NCBI RefSeq assembly: GCF_014653575.1
Contig: NZ_BNAQ01000003.1
Coordinates: forward strand, 248,001-312,000
Length of the DNA stretch: 64,000 nt
Direction of reading: 5' to 3'
From: Sphingomonas glacialis
Lineage (GTDB): Bacteria; Pseudomonadota; Alphaproteobacteria; Sphingomonadales; Sphingomonadaceae
In this document: positions 29,538 to 38,459 of the stretch, piece after piece
Layout of the letters: each line of letters starts with the position of its first letter
How positions within the stretch are numbered: position 1 is the first letter of the stretch
Made by a program: the position numbers and the translations under genes
Notes under the pieces: model-generated
The model's input: the letters and a program-made list of their open reading frames with translations, nothing else
Told to the model about the DNA's origin: nothing
Database searches by the model: none

Positions 29538-30314
29538 TCAGAAGCGGTCGGCGCGCTGGCCGAGCAGGGTGACCTCGACGCGGCGGTTCTGGCGCATGCC
29601 CTGCGGCGTCGTGTTGGGAGCAACCGGGCTCGCCTCGCCATGCCCGACGACCGAGAAGCGCGCACGCGTCACACCCATCTGGTCGAACGCGGTGCGGACC
29701 GCATCGGCGCGGCTCTCGGACAGTACCTGGTTGTGGGCGTCGGTTCCGCGCGAATCGGTATAGCCGTCAATCGCGACGCGCACGCCCGATTCCGATCGCA
29801 GGTAATTGGCGAGGCCGCGCAGCTTGTCGATCGCGCCGGGGCGCAGTACCGCGCTGTCGGTGGCGAAGAGCACATCCTCGTCGAGCCGCATCATCGCGCC
29901 GCGCGACGTCTGGCGGAAGCCATAGCCGCGCATCGCGCCGCGATCCCAGCCGCCGCCCTGCGGGCCACGCTGCTCGACGACGACGACCCGATCACGCGAC
30001 TCCCAATCGAACCGGTCGCGGCGTGGGCCGGCGACCCGGGCGAAGGCGCGGTTGGCGGCGTCGGCCTCGCGCGGCTGGACGCGACCGTCGCGGTTATAGT
30101 CGAAATTGCGCATCACGAACGCGCGCCCGCGGTTGGTCTGACGCAGTTCGGGATAGAGGATCGGCACGCCAGCGCCGATCAGGCGGTATTCGCGGTCGCC
30201 GTTGCGGCCACCACCCCAGTCCCAGCGGTCCTGCGCGGATGCGGGGGCAACGCCTGCGCCAAGCGCGATCGCGGCGGCGGTTGCGGCGAGAATGGTCTTG
30301 CGAAATGTCGTCAT
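29538..30314 (-). CDS. Exported EF-hand plus OmpA C-terminal domain protein
   Basis: A 258-aa protein starting at MTTFRKTILA with a signal peptide cleaved near ASA-QD (residue 28). Residues 72-83 (DYNRDGRVQPRE) form a complete EF-hand calcium loop: Asp, Asn and Asp at loop positions 1, 3, 5, Gly at 6 and Glu at 12. Residues about 145-258 are an OmpA-like peptidoglycan-binding domain (YTDSRGTDAHNQVLSESRADAVR, GHGEASPVAPNTTPQG, NRRVEV). No beta-barrel is predicted, so it is a periplasmic tether. The joint presence of both modules suggests calcium-sensitive cell-envelope binding, which is inferred. Confidence 0.88.
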   Translation of the reverse strand: MTTFRKTILAATAAAIALGAGVAPASAQDRWDWGGGRNGDREYRLIGAGVPILYPELRQTNRGRAFVMRNFDYNRDGRVQPREADAANRAFARVAGPRRDRFDWESRDRVVVVEQRGPQGGGWDRGAMRGYGFRQTSRGAMMRLDEDVLFATDSAVLRPGAIDKLRGLANYLRSESGVRVAIDGYTDSRGTDAHNQVLSESRADAVRTAFDQMGVTRARFSVVGHGEASPVAPNTTPQGMRQNRRVEVTLLGQRADRF

Positions 30315-30399
30315 CGGATAGTCTCCATGGCCCCCGCCATACAGCGGCAGATGCACCCGACCGCTTGAACGCGGCGTGAGTTCCGCCGACAGCCTGCGT

Positions 30400-31449
30400 T
30401 CAGCTGCCGAGCGTGAGGCGCACCGCGTCGCGCCCGAGATCGGTGAAGAGCGCATCCTCGGTCCCGGTCATCCACACCTGCCCCTTGCCCGCGAGCCGAT
30501 CGAACAACGCCGCGCGCCGCACCGGATCGAGATGCGCCGCCACTTCGTCGAGCAGCAGCACCGGCGCGCTGCCGGTCCGTTCGGCGACGAGCTCGGCATG
30601 CGCGAGGATCACGCCGAGCAGCAGCGCCTTCTGCTCGCCGGTCGAGCAGAGACCCGCCGCCTGGTTCTTGCCGAGATGCGTCACCGCCAGATCGGCGCGA
30701 TGCGGCCCGATCAGCGTGCGCCCCGCAGCGGCATCGCGCGCGCGGCTCTGCGCGAGATCGACGGCGAGCGTCGCACCACCGCCGGTCCACCCCTCCAGCG
30801 CAAGCCCGGCGCGCGCGAACGGCCCGTCGGCCTGCCCCGCCAGGCGATCGGCAAGCGCCGTTACCGTGTCGCGTCGCGCGGCGTCGATCGCCGCGCCGTG
30901 CTCGGCCATCTGCGCTTCGAGCGCCGACAGCCAGTCGCGATCGGGCGGCAGGTCATCGGCGAGCAGCCGATTGCGTGCGCGCATCGCCGCCTCGTAGCGA
31001 TTGGCGTGGACCGCGTGCCCCGGCGCGAGCGCGAGCGTCAGCCGGTCGAGGAAGCGGCGTCGCTCGCCCGCGGGTTCGACGAACAGGCGGTCCATCGCCG
31101 GGGTCAGCCACAGCACCGTCAGCCATTCGCCGAGCGCGGTCGCGGCGACGGGCGATCCCTGGACGCGAACGATCCGCCGCTCGGGCGCCGCGGCTTGCGT
31201 GCCCGTCGCGATCGCCACATCGCCGAGCAGGTCGGCTGCGACACCGAAGCCGCCTGCCCCGCCTTGCCGTGCCATCTCGCCGAGCCCCGCGCGGCGCAAT
31301 CCCCGACCAGGCGCGAGCAGCGATACCGCCTCGAGCACGTTGGTCTTGCCCGCGCCATTCTCGCCGGTCAGCACGACAAAGCCTGGGCCTGCGGCGATCG
31401 TCAGGTCGGCATGGTTGCGAAAATCGGTCAGGACGAGGCGCGTCAGCAT
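30400..31449 (-). CDS. recF: RecF, recombination mediator ATPase
   Basis: A 349-aa SMC-like ATPase that helps load RecA at single-strand gaps. The start at 31449 gives [17 protein letters not shown]. Walker A is [19 protein letters not shown], the RecF signature is [19 protein letters not shown] near residue 272, and Walker B is [20 protein letters not shown]. The full family length is present. It lies between coq4 and the EF-hand/OmpA gene in the broken dnaN-recF-gyrB series. Confidence 0.95.
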   Translation of the reverse strand: MLTRLVLTDFRNHADLTIAAGPGFVVLTGENGAGKTNVLEAVSLLAPGRGLRRAGLGEMARQGGAGGFGVAADLLGDVAIATGTQAAAPERRIVRVQGSPVAATALGEWLTVLWLTPAMDRLFVEPAGERRRFLDRLTLALAPGHAVHANRYEAAMRARNRLLADDLPPDRDWLSALEAQMAEHGAAIDAARRDTVTALADRLAGQADGPFARAGLALEGWTGGGATLAVDLAQSRARDAAAGRTLIGPHRADLAVTHLGKNQAAGLCSTGEQKALLLGVILAHAELVAERTGSAPVLLLDEVAAHLDPVRRAALFDRLAGKGQVWMTGTEDALFTDLGRDAVRLTLGS

Positions 31450-31549
31450 CGCTGCGTGCCTTAGCCGGTTTTCACGTTGTGCCACCCGCCTTTTGCATCG
31501 CCGCCCGGCGACGCCATGGCAAACCGATCAGGCCGGCCGGGTGGTCGCC

Positions 31550-32338
31550 TCAGGCGGCAAGCCGTTCGGGTGCCGCAACCGCGTCGCCGCGCGTGCTGAG
31601 ATAGGAAGCGAGCTCGGGCCCAAGCTCGCGCTGCGCCTTGAGATAGGCGTGCGGCGTCGCGATGCCGAGCCGCGCCCGCGCTGCGTCGAGCGGTTCGGCG
31701 AGCAGACGCTCGTAATCCTCGCCCGAAATCCACCGCGCGCGCCGCCCGAGGCGATAGCCCTCCCACACCGCTTTTGCGAACAGCGTGCCATGCGTCACCT
31801 TGAGGCTCTTCAACGCCGCCGCGCCACCGATGAACGCCCAGCCCAGCCCTCCGACCTGCGCGTAGGAGAATGCGACGAGGCATGCCTCGCCCAGACTCTC
31901 GTCGGCTTTGTAGCCCGTCAGCACATGCCAGATGTCGTGCGTGTCGCGAACGCGGCGGCCGAACCAGGCATAGGGATGCTGGACTTGATCCTCGCTGACG
32001 ATCTGGCTGACCTCGACCAGACCATCGGCGGAATAGCCCGTCGTCGCGAGAAAATCGCGATAGGCGCCACCGACCGTGCCGGGCGCAAAGCCAGCGACGA
32101 ACGTCGGATCGCCCAGACGCGCGGCCAATTCGACCTGCTCGCTCGCGAGCCGCCCGCCGTCGCTCGTGGCGATCAGGCGCGCATAGTTACGCGGCGCGTT
32201 GCCGACGTTGAGCGCGCGCATGATACGGAAGACTTGTGTCGTGTCGTCGCCATTGGCGAGCAATTTGCGAATCGCGTCAAAAGCGGTGCGCCAATCGCGC
32301 CGTCCAGTCGTGCCGGGGAACGGGGGAAGCTTCGCCAT
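31550..32338 (-). CDS. coq4: Coq4-family ubiquinone biosynthesis protein
   Basis: A 262-aa protein of the Coq4 family, which in eukaryotes organises the coenzyme Q biosynthetic complex and has been linked to C1 decarboxylation of the ring. The family metal motif is HDxxH followed by Glu: His134, Asp135 and His138 in THDIWHVLTGY, with Glu151 in LGEACLV. The spacing from the last His to Glu is 12 residues here against the usual 11. A GAGGA ribosome site lies 7 bp before the ATG, and the promoter is covered by an array of TGTCAGT half-sites. Confidence 0.9.
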   Translation of the reverse strand: MAKLPPFPGTTGRRDWRTAFDAIRKLLANGDDTTQVFRIMRALNVGNAPRNYARLIATSDGGRLASEQVELAARLGDPTFVAGFAPGTVGGAYRDFLATTGYSADGLVEVSQIVSEDQVQHPYAWFGRRVRDTHDIWHVLTGYKADESLGEACLVAFSYAQVGGLGWAFIGGAAALKSLKVTHGTLFAKAVWEGYRLGRRARWISGEDYERLLAEPLDAARARLGIATPHAYLKAQRELGPELASYLSTRGDAVAAPERLAA

Positions 32339-32350
32339 ACGGGAATCCTC

Positions 32351-32393
32351 TACTGACAGGGTTGTCAGTAAGCACTGACACGCAAAGTGTCAA
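32351..32393 (-). promoter_or_regulatory. coq4 promoter covered by a TetR-type operator array
   Basis: TACTGACA-GGGT-TGTCAGTA at 32351-32370 is a perfect 20-bp palindrome. It overlaps a second palindrome TGTCAGT-AAGC-ACTGACA at 32363-32380, and TGACAC-GCAAA-GTGTCA at 32376-32392 follows. On the minus strand a TTGACA -35 (32393-32388), a 17-bp spacer and TACTGA as -10 (32370-32365) fit a sigma-70 promoter inside the array. Repression by a TetR-like dimer is a plausible reading; no regulator gene is adjacent. Confidence 0.7.
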
Positions 32394-32593
32394 TATCGGC
32401 GATGCTTCGAGGCCATCAGCTGCCATAGAGCGAGCGGCGCGGAGAGGGCGATCGGCCGGTCGATCAAAACGAACGTTGCCCTGCCGCTGGCGAGGGAAGC
32501 ACTAGCGCTAAAATAGTGCGGGCCGCACGTGCCGACCCCGCAAGAACGGCCCAACGGCCACGTCTCGCGGTGTGGCTCGAGCGGCCTGCGAGC

Positions 32594-33721
32594 TCAGACG
32601 CGCATCGGCATGAGCACGTACAGCGCCGACGATTTGTCGTTTTCGCGGATCAGCGTCGGGGCGGCGGCATCGGCGAGATGGACTTCGATCGTGTCGCCCT
32701 CGAGCTGGCCGAGGATGTCGAGCAGATAGCGGCTGTTGAAACCGATCTCGAAGCCGAGCGCGACATATTCGCCGGGCACTTCTTCGGCCGCCGTGCCGTT
32801 TTCAGGCGACGTCACCGACAGGATGATCTTGTCGCGATCGAGCGCCATCTTGACCGCGCGCGTCTTCTCGGTCGCGATCGTCGAGACGCGATCGACGCCT
32901 TCCTCGAAGCTGCGCGGATCGATCTTGAGGATCTTGTCGTTGCCGGTCGGGATAACGCGGCTGTAATCGGGGAAGGTGCCGTCGATCAGCTTAGAGGTCA
33001 GCAGCGCCTGCCCCAGGTCGAAACGGATCTTGGTCGGCGAGAGCGAGACGCCGACCGAACCGTCGACTTCGTCGAGCAGCTTGCGCAGCTCGGCGATGCA
33101 CTTGCGCGGGATGATCACGTCGGGCATCGACTCGGCGCCCTCGGGCCGCGGCATCGTCACGCGCGCGAGGCGGTGACCGTCGGTTGCAGCGGCCTTGAGC
33201 ACGGGCCCCGCCCCGCCTGCACCGCCGTCATCGGAGACGTGCCAGAAGATGCCGTTGAGGTAATAGCGCGTTTCCTCGGTCGAGATCGCGAAGCGCGTCT
33301 TGTCGATGATCTGCTTGAGCGTCTCGGCGGGGAGCTCGAACGAGACGGGCAGTTCGCCCTCGGCGATCACCGGGAAATCGTCGCGCGGCAACGTGCCGAG
33401 CTGGAACTTTGCGCGGCCGGCCATGATCGTCATCTTGCCGTCGGCCGCGGCGAGGCTGACCTGGCTGCCCTCGGGAAGCTTGCGGCAGATGTCGAAGAAA
33501 GTGTGCGCCGACACCGTGGTCGCGCCGGGCTGGTCGACCGCGGCGGCGATCGTCTCGTTGATCTGCAAGTCGAGATCGGTCGCCATCAGCTTGAGGCCGC
33601 CCTCAGGCGTAGCCTCGATCAGCACGTTCGACAGGATCGGGATGGTATTGCGCCGTTCGACCACGCTTTGCACGTGGCTGAGGCCCTTCAACAGGGTCGC
33701 GCGTTCGATCGTCGCCTTCAT
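32594..33721 (-). CDS. dnaN: DNA polymerase III sliding clamp (beta subunit)
   Basis: A 375-aa clamp with three repeated domains. The start at 33721 gives MKATIERATLLKGLSHVQSVVERRNTIPILSN, the standard opening. The C-terminal YVLMPMRV is the family ending. It is separated from recF by coq4, and no dnaA gene or DnaA-box cluster is seen in the neighbourhood. The upstream neighbour is an outer-membrane protein gene in the same direction with its own terminator. Confidence 0.97.
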   Translation of the reverse strand: MKATIERATLLKGLSHVQSVVERRNTIPILSNVLIEATPEGGLKLMATDLDLQINETIAAAVDQPGATTVSAHTFFDICRKLPEGSQVSLAAADGKMTIMAGRAKFQLGTLPRDDFPVIAEGELPVSFELPAETLKQIIDKTRFAISTEETRYYLNGIFWHVSDDGGAGGAGPVLKAAATDGHRLARVTMPRPEGAESMPDVIIPRKCIAELRKLLDEVDGSVGVSLSPTKIRFDLGQALLTSKLIDGTFPDYSRVIPTGNDKILKIDPRSFEEGVDRVSTIATEKTRAVKMALDRDKIILSVTSPENGTAAEEVPGEYVALGFEIGFNSRYLLDILGQLEGDTIEVHLADAAAPTLIRENDKSSALYVLMPMRV

Positions 33722-33820
33722 GTCGTTCCCCCGGGCAAAGATCGCCCAAACATCCCACCGAATCTGCGCGCTTTTCAGCACATCGGGGGGCAATACGCCG
33801 TGTCCCTTTCCTTAAACATA

Positions 33821-33849
33821 AAAGGGGCCGGAGCAAGCGCTCCGACCCC
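33821..33849 (-). terminator. Terminator after the outer-membrane barrel gene
   Basis: Minus-strand hairpin with an 11-bp stem, GGGGTCGGAGC pairing with GCTCCGGCCCC across a 4-nt loop and one mismatch (33849-33839 with 33834-33824), followed by TTT at 33823-33821. It lies 33 bp after the stop codon of the barrel gene and separates it from dnaN. Confidence 0.8.
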
Positions 33850-33882
33850 CTTCTTGTCGCGGCAAAAGCTTGCCGGTCTGGT

Positions 33883-34560
33883 TCAGAAACGGACACCAAC
33901 GCCAGCGACGACCTGGTGACGGTCGGTGTTGACGCTGAAATTGTTGGTGTTGCCGCCATTGGCATATTCGAGCCGCGCATCGCCATAGTTCGAATAGCGA
34001 TATTCGACCTTGGCGTAGGTGGTGCGACCGATCTTCTGCTCGACACCGGCACCGACGCGGTAGCCGTCGAGGTTGTAATGGTTACCGGTGGTGACGGTGC
34101 CGTTGTTGGCGGTCAGATCGAGCCGGGCGTTGGTGTAGCCGCCCTTGGCGTAGATCATCGTCTTGGGGGCGACGACATAGCCGAGGCGCCCGCCGACATA
34201 CAGATCGCGACCGGTCTTGACGCGGCCATAGCCGAGCGCGCCGGCGCTGGTGGGGGCGTTGCTGACGTCGGCGGTCGACCCCGTCACTTCGCCCTCGACG
34301 CCGAGCACGACGCCGTGGAACGCGGCGTCATAGCCGATATCGCCACCATAGGTAAGGCCGTCGGCCTTGCGGTTGCTGCCGATGTCCGAATTCGGGCCAC
34401 GGCCGGGCTGCAGCTTGTCATAGCCGAGGATCACGCCGGCACGGGCACCGGTGAAGGTTGCATCGTCACGCGGCGGCGGGGGGCCGTCCTGGGCGAAGGC
34501 CGGAGCGGCCAGGCCGAGCGTGAGCGCTGCGGTTGCAGCGGTGAGAGCGAACTTGCGCAT
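33883..34560 (-). CDS. Outer-membrane beta-barrel protein (Omp25/31-like)
   Basis: A 225-aa protein starting at MRKFALTAATAALTLGLAAPAFA, a signal peptide cleaved before QDGPP. The mature part is a series of amphipathic strands alternating with glycine-rich turns (GARAGVILGYDKL, YGGDIGYDAAF, LYVGGRLGYVVAPKTMIYAKGGYTNARL, TYAKVEYRYSNYGDARL) and ends in VVAGVGVRF with a terminal Phe, the outer-membrane insertion signal. This matches eight-stranded porin-like proteins. The specific function is unknown. It is divergent from the phosphatase gene. Confidence 0.88.
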   Translation of the reverse strand: MRKFALTAATAALTLGLAAPAFAQDGPPPPRDDATFTGARAGVILGYDKLQPGRGPNSDIGSNRKADGLTYGGDIGYDAAFHGVVLGVEGEVTGSTADVSNAPTSAGALGYGRVKTGRDLYVGGRLGYVVAPKTMIYAKGGYTNARLDLTANNGTVTTGNHYNLDGYRVGAGVEQKIGRTTYAKVEYRYSNYGDARLEYANGGNTNNFSVNTDRHQVVAGVGVRF

Positions 34561-34697
34561 TGGGGTAACTCCATTGGTACACATCCACCGATCCCTGGTG
34601 GGAATGCTCAAATAGGTGACGGCGCAGCCCGTTGCATGAACCTCAGACAACGGGATAAAGCGTTGCTTTTGCGCCACACGGGGTTGAAAGCGACGCC

Positions 34698-35366
34698 ATG
34701 GATTCCAACGCCCACAAGCCGCCACGAAGCGGCCCCAAAAGAACGGGCAGGGATTTCGTCGCGCGGCATGGCGAGACGGTGTTCAACGCCGCCGGGCGGC
34801 TGCAGGGCGACCATCCACACACCCCGCTGACGCGCGCCGGCTTCGCCCAGGCCGACGAGATGGGGCGGGCACTGCGCGCGCAGCTGGGAGCGAAACCGGC
34901 ACTGACGTTATGGTCTTCGCCGACCGGGCGCGCCTTGCAGACGCTGGCGATCATTGCCGAGCATCTCGAGCTCGACTGGCACGCCGCGCGGACCGACGCG
35001 CGGCTGGTCGAGATCGGCACGGGGAGCTGGGGCGGGGCCTATTATGCCGACTTGGCCGATGCCGGCGTCACGGTGGTCGATCGCGCGCACGGGCTGCTGT
35101 TCCCGGCAGAAGATGGCGAAAGCTATCCCGAGATTGTGGCGCGTGTGTCAGGATGGCTGACCGATACCGAGAGCGATCACGGCGACCGGCTCGTCATCAT
35201 GCACGGAATTTCGAGCCGGGTTTTGCGCGGTGTGATGACCGGCACGGCCGATCTGCCCGGATATGGCGCGCCCGCGGCGCCGGGATTACCGCAAGGATCG
35301 GTCGTCGCGATCGAGCACGGCGTCGAGTCGCTGGTGCATCGCGGCATGGGCCACGCCCCGGCATGA
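34698..35366 (+). CDS. Histidine phosphatase superfamily protein
   Basis: A 222-aa protein with the RHG catalytic motif VARHGETVFNAAGRLQG (His24), the second arginine region WSSPTGRALQTLAII near residue 74 and the second catalytic histidine in RLVIMHGISSRVL near 163. It is of the cofactor-dependent phosphoglycerate mutase/phosphatase type. The substrate cannot be told from sequence. Its stop overlaps the next gene start by 4 bp. Confidence 0.88.
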   Translation: MDSNAHKPPRSGPKRTGRDFVARHGETVFNAAGRLQGDHPHTPLTRAGFAQADEMGRALRAQLGAKPALTLWSSPTGRALQTLAIIAEHLELDWHAARTDARLVEIGTGSWGGAYYADLADAGVTVVDRAHGLLFPAEDGESYPEIVARVSGWLTDTESDHGDRLVIMHGISSRVLRGVMTGTADLPGYGAPAAPGLPQGSVVAIEHGVESLVHRGMGHAPA

Positions 35367-35842
35367 AGCGCCTGGCGCTGCTCGCGCTGATGGTCGCGAC
35401 GCCCGCGGCGGCGCGCGATTCGCTCGGCGTGTTCGATCGCTGGGGCGCGTTCACCGATGCCGCGCCGCTCAGCTGCTATGCGATCGCGCAGCCGGTCGAG
35501 GCGGGCGGCGCATCGCGCTGGCGCCCGTTCGCGAGCATCGCGAGCTGGCCCGGTCGCGGCATCCGCAACCAGCTCCACATCCGCCTGAGCCGCGAACGCA
35601 ATCCGCAATCGCGCGTGACGCTGTCGATCGGAGAGCGGCGCTTCGAACTCGTCGCGGGCAATGCCGACGCCTGGGCACCCGACCGGCGCACCGACGCCGC
35701 GATCATCGCCGCGCTTCGCTCAAGCCGCAGCATGAGCGTCGAGACGCTCGCCAAGAGCGGCGCGCCGTTCGCCGACGTCTATGCCTTGCGGGGCGCGGCG
35801 ACCGCAATCGACGCGGCGTCGCTCGGGTGTGTGGGGCGCTAG
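35363..35842 (+). CDS. Exported protein resembling the invasion-associated locus B family
   Basis: A 159-aa protein beginning MKRLALLALMVATPAAARDSLGVFDRWGAFTDAAPLSCYAIAQP. The signal peptide is followed by a tryptophan/cysteine pattern (DRWGAF..LSCYAIAQ) like that of IalB-family proteins, and a late cysteine near the C-terminus could pair with the first. It is coupled to the phosphatase by an ATGA overlap. The family assignment is tentative. Confidence 0.65.
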   Translation: MKRLALLALMVATPAAARDSLGVFDRWGAFTDAAPLSCYAIAQPVEAGGASRWRPFASIASWPGRGIRNQLHIRLSRERNPQSRVTLSIGERRFELVAGNADAWAPDRRTDAAIIAALRSSRSMSVETLAKSGAPFADVYALRGAATAIDAASLGCVGR

Positions 35843-35860
35843 CGGCCGACCTACTTCCTC

Positions 35861-35943
35861 CGTCTTCCCCGCGAAAGCGGGGATCCCGCTACTTTGTCGG
35901 CGTCATAAGAAGAAGCGGCACCCTCGCTTTCGCGAGGGTGACG
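35861..35943. repeat. Palindromic intergenic element, type B, orientation 1
   Basis: Contains the hairpin CCCCGCGAAAGCGGGG at 35867-35882, then ATCCCGCT, a variable centre, and AGCGG plus the hairpin ACCCTCGCTTTCGCGAGGGT at 35920-35939, closing with GACGG. The same element occurs in inverse order at 59936-60022. Confidence 0.75.
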
Positions 35944-36007
35944 GGGTGTTGGTCAATACGCTGATCGGCGAAACGCACCCCGGTAGAAAAACCCGCCGAA
36001 ACACGCT

Positions 36008-37228
36008 ATGTGCCAGCGCATGCCCAACTCCGCGACCACCCTCATGGCCATTCCCGGCCATATCGACCCCGTGCCCGTGCCCCGCGCCTTCGTGCCGCGC
36101 GCCGATGGCCGTATCGACTTGCTCGGCCTGTCCAAGGCCGATTTGCGGCTCGCGCTCGAGACCTCGCAGCTCGACCCCAAGCAAGCGAAGCTGCGCGCAA
36201 AACAGCTGTGGCACTGGATCTACAATCGCGGCGTGCGCGATTTCGCGCTGATGACCGACATCGCCAAGACGATGCAGCCGTGGCTCGAGCAACGCTTCGT
36301 CATCTCGCGCCCGCAAGTCGTCGAGGCTCAGGTGTCGAACGACGGCACGCGCAAATGGCTGCTGCGGTCGGACGACGGCAACGATTACGAGATGGTGTTC
36401 ATCCCCGACGCCGACCGCGGAACCTTGTGCGTGTCGAGCCAGGTCGGCTGCACGCTCAACTGCCGCTTCTGCCATACGGGCACGATGCGGCTCGTCCGCA
36501 ACCTGACCGCGGGCGAGATCGTCGGCCAGGTGATGCTCGCGCGCGACGCGCTCGGCGAATGGCCGAGCCAGCCCGAGGGGCGGATGCTCACCAACATCGT
36601 GATGATGGGCATGGGCGAGCCGCTCTACAATTTCGACAATGTCCGCGATGGCTTGAAGATCGTGATGGACGGCGACGGGCTCGGCCTGTCGCGCCGCCGC
36701 ATCACGCTGTCGACCTCGGGCGTCGTGCCCTTGATGGCGCGCGCGGGCGAGGAGATTTCGGTCAACCTCGCCATCTCGCTCCACGCGGTGACCAAGGAAG
36801 TCCGCGACGAACTCGTGCCGATCAACAAGAAATACGGCATCGAGGAACTGCTGCAGGCGTGCGCCGATTATCCCGGCACCAACAATGCGCGGCGGATCAC
36901 CTTCGAATACGTCATGCTCAAGGACAAGAACGACAGCGACGCCGATGCGCGCGAGCTCGTCCGGCTGCTCAAGCATTACGACTTGCCCGCGAAGGTCAAC
37001 CTGATCCCGTTCAACCCATGGCCGGGCGCGCCATATGAATGCTCGACGCCTGAGCGGATCAAGTCCTTCTCGAACATCGTGTTCGACGCAGGCATCAGCG
37101 CGCCGGTGCGCACCCCGCGCGGGCGCGACATCGATGCGGCGTGCGGCCAGTTGAAGACCGCGAGCGAGAAGATGAGCCGGGCGGAGCTCGATCGTCAGGC
37201 CGAGGCGAAACTCGCGGCACTCGGCTGA
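36008..37228 (+). CDS. rlmN: Dual-specificity RNA methyltransferase RlmN
   Basis: A 406-aa radical-SAM enzyme that methylates A2503 of 23S rRNA and A37 of some tRNAs. The iron-sulfur motif is Cys148-x3-Cys152-x2-Cys155 ([14 protein letters not shown]). Other motifs are [14 protein letters not shown] near 66, [13 protein letters not shown] near 203, and [26 protein letters not shown] near 258. The C-terminal CGQLKTAS carries the catalytic cysteine. The start is uncertain among ATG codons at 36008, 36020 and 36044. Confidence 0.95.
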   Translation: MCQRMPNSATTLMAIPGHIDPVPVPRAFVPRADGRIDLLGLSKADLRLALETSQLDPKQAKLRAKQLWHWIYNRGVRDFALMTDIAKTMQPWLEQRFVISRPQVVEAQVSNDGTRKWLLRSDDGNDYEMVFIPDADRGTLCVSSQVGCTLNCRFCHTGTMRLVRNLTAGEIVGQVMLARDALGEWPSQPEGRMLTNIVMMGMGEPLYNFDNVRDGLKIVMDGDGLGLSRRRITLSTSGVVPLMARAGEEISVNLAISLHAVTKEVRDELVPINKKYGIEELLQACADYPGTNNARRITFEYVMLKDKNDSDADARELVRLLKHYDLPAKVNLIPFNPWPGAPYECSTPERIKSFSNIVFDAGISAPVRTPRGRDIDAACGQLKTASEKMSRAELDRQAEAKLAALG

Positions 37229-37235
37229 CCCTCAC

Positions 37236-37331
37236 CGTCACCCCGGGCTTGTCCCGGGGTCCACCGTGCAGCAAGAGCATCGGGGGCAGGATGTGCGGCG
37301 CGGTGGACGCCGGGACAAGCCCGGCATGACG
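37236..37331. repeat. Palindromic intergenic element, type A, second copy
   Basis: The left arm CGTCACCCCGGGCTTGTCCC (37236-37255), then GGGGTCCACCG, matches a right arm CGGTGGACGCCGGGACAAGC (37301-37320) then CCGGCATGACG. It is the same structure as at 24757-24851. It fills the 111-bp gap after rlmN. Confidence 0.8.
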
Positions 37332-37339
37332 AGGTACGG

Positions 37340-38095
37340 GTGACTCTGCCTACCATAGCGCTGGCCGCTGGCGCCGGCATTCTCGGCGGTGCGATGAACG
37401 CGCTTGCGGGCGGCGGCAGCTTCGCGACCTTGCCTGCGCTCATCGCGCTCGGCCTGCCCGCCAACACCGCCAACGCGACTTCGAACGTCGCGCTGCTGCC
37501 CGGCGCGGGGACGAGTGCCTGGGCGTTCCGCACCGAGCTCGGTCCGATCGGCGGCGTGGGCCTGCGCACGCTCGTCGCCATCACCTTCGTCGGTGGCCTG
37601 GCGGGCAGCGCGCTGCTCGCGCTCACGCCGAGCCATGTGTTCGATCTCGTCATTCCCTGGCTGTTGCTGTTCGCCTTCCTGGTGATCGCCTTCGGCAAGA
37701 CGGCCGCCGATGCGCTACGGCGTCGCGTCGCGATCGGGCAGCGGACGCTGATCGTCGCGCAAGGCCTGCTTGGCCTGTACGGCGGCTATTTCGGCGGCGG
37801 CGTCGGGCTGATGACGACGGCGGTCTACGGCCTGCTCGCAGGGGTCTCGCCGCGCGCGCTGTTCGCGCCGCGCACGCTGATGCTCGCGGTCGCCAATGCC
37901 GCCGCCGCAATCGTGTTCATCGCGGTCGGGCTGGTCGCGTGGAGCGCGTGCCTGCCGATGCTGGCGGGCGGGATGCTCGGCGGCTGGGGCGGCGCGCATC
38001 TCGGCAAGCGGCTGCCCGCCGGCGTGGTCCGCGCGTGGACGCTGCTCGTCACCGCGGTGACGACGGGCGTCTTCTTCTGGCGCGCCTACGGCTGA
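37340..38095 (+). CDS. TauE/SafE-family anion (sulfite) exporter
   Basis: A 251-aa protein of about eight membrane segments starting with GTG. The TauE/SafE core repeats are AGAGILGGAMNALAGGGSFATLPALIALGLPANTANATSNVALLPG near the start and GGYFGGGVGLMTTAVYGLLAGVSPRALFAPRTLMLAVANAAAA in the second half. Family members export sulfite or sulfonate-related anions. It converges on a sulfite dehydrogenase operon with 7 bp between stops, which supports sulfite as substrate. Confidence 0.88.
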   Translation: MTLPTIALAAGAGILGGAMNALAGGGSFATLPALIALGLPANTANATSNVALLPGAGTSAWAFRTELGPIGGVGLRTLVAITFVGGLAGSALLALTPSHVFDLVIPWLLLFAFLVIAFGKTAADALRRRVAIGQRTLIVAQGLLGLYGGYFGGGVGLMTTAVYGLLAGVSPRALFAPRTLMLAVANAAAAIVFIAVGLVAWSACLPMLAGGMLGGWGGAHLGKRLPAGVVRAWTLLVTAVTTGVFFWRAYG

Positions 38096-38102
38096 GCCGC
38101 GC

Positions 38103-38459
38103 TCAGCGCGCGGTGCCATCCTGCAGCGCGACCAGCGCCGCGACGAGCTTGGGATCGTCGGCCTCGGCGATCGACGCCTTGTAGGCGGTGCGCATCTTAG
38201 CGACTTCGGTCGCCCATTGCTCGGGCTTGAGCCGAGGTTGCGTCAGGATCTGTTCGGCCGAATGGCACGCGGTGCAATTGGTGCTGACGATCTCGGCGCT
38301 CGCGGGCAACGTCACGCTTTCGGTCGGCAGCGTGATACTTTGCGAGCTCAGCGCAATCGCGCGCGCGCCGCCGCCGGTGCGCGTCTCGCCTGGCGTGGCA
38401 TAACGCTGGCACCCACCGAGCAGAAGCAGGAGCGCAACAAGGGGGAACGCGCGGCTCAT
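38103..38459 (-). CDS. Mono-heme cytochrome c-like lipoprotein (SorB-type partner)
   Basis: A 118-aa lipoprotein: signal sequence with lipobox LLGGC (Cys17) and one heme site CTACH at about residues 62-66 (STNCTACHSAEQILTQPRL). The layout (short heme lipoprotein after a molybdopterin oxidoreductase) is that of SorB, the cytochrome subunit that takes electrons from sulfite dehydrogenase. It overlaps the upstream oxidoreductase gene by 4 bp. It has no second heme and ends soon after the domain. Confidence 0.82.
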   Translation of the reverse strand: MSRAFPLVALLLLLGGCQRYATPGETRTGGGARAIALSSQSITLPTESVTLPASAEIVSTNCTACHSAEQILTQPRLKPEQWATEVAKMRTAYKASIAEADDPKLVAALVALQDGTAR

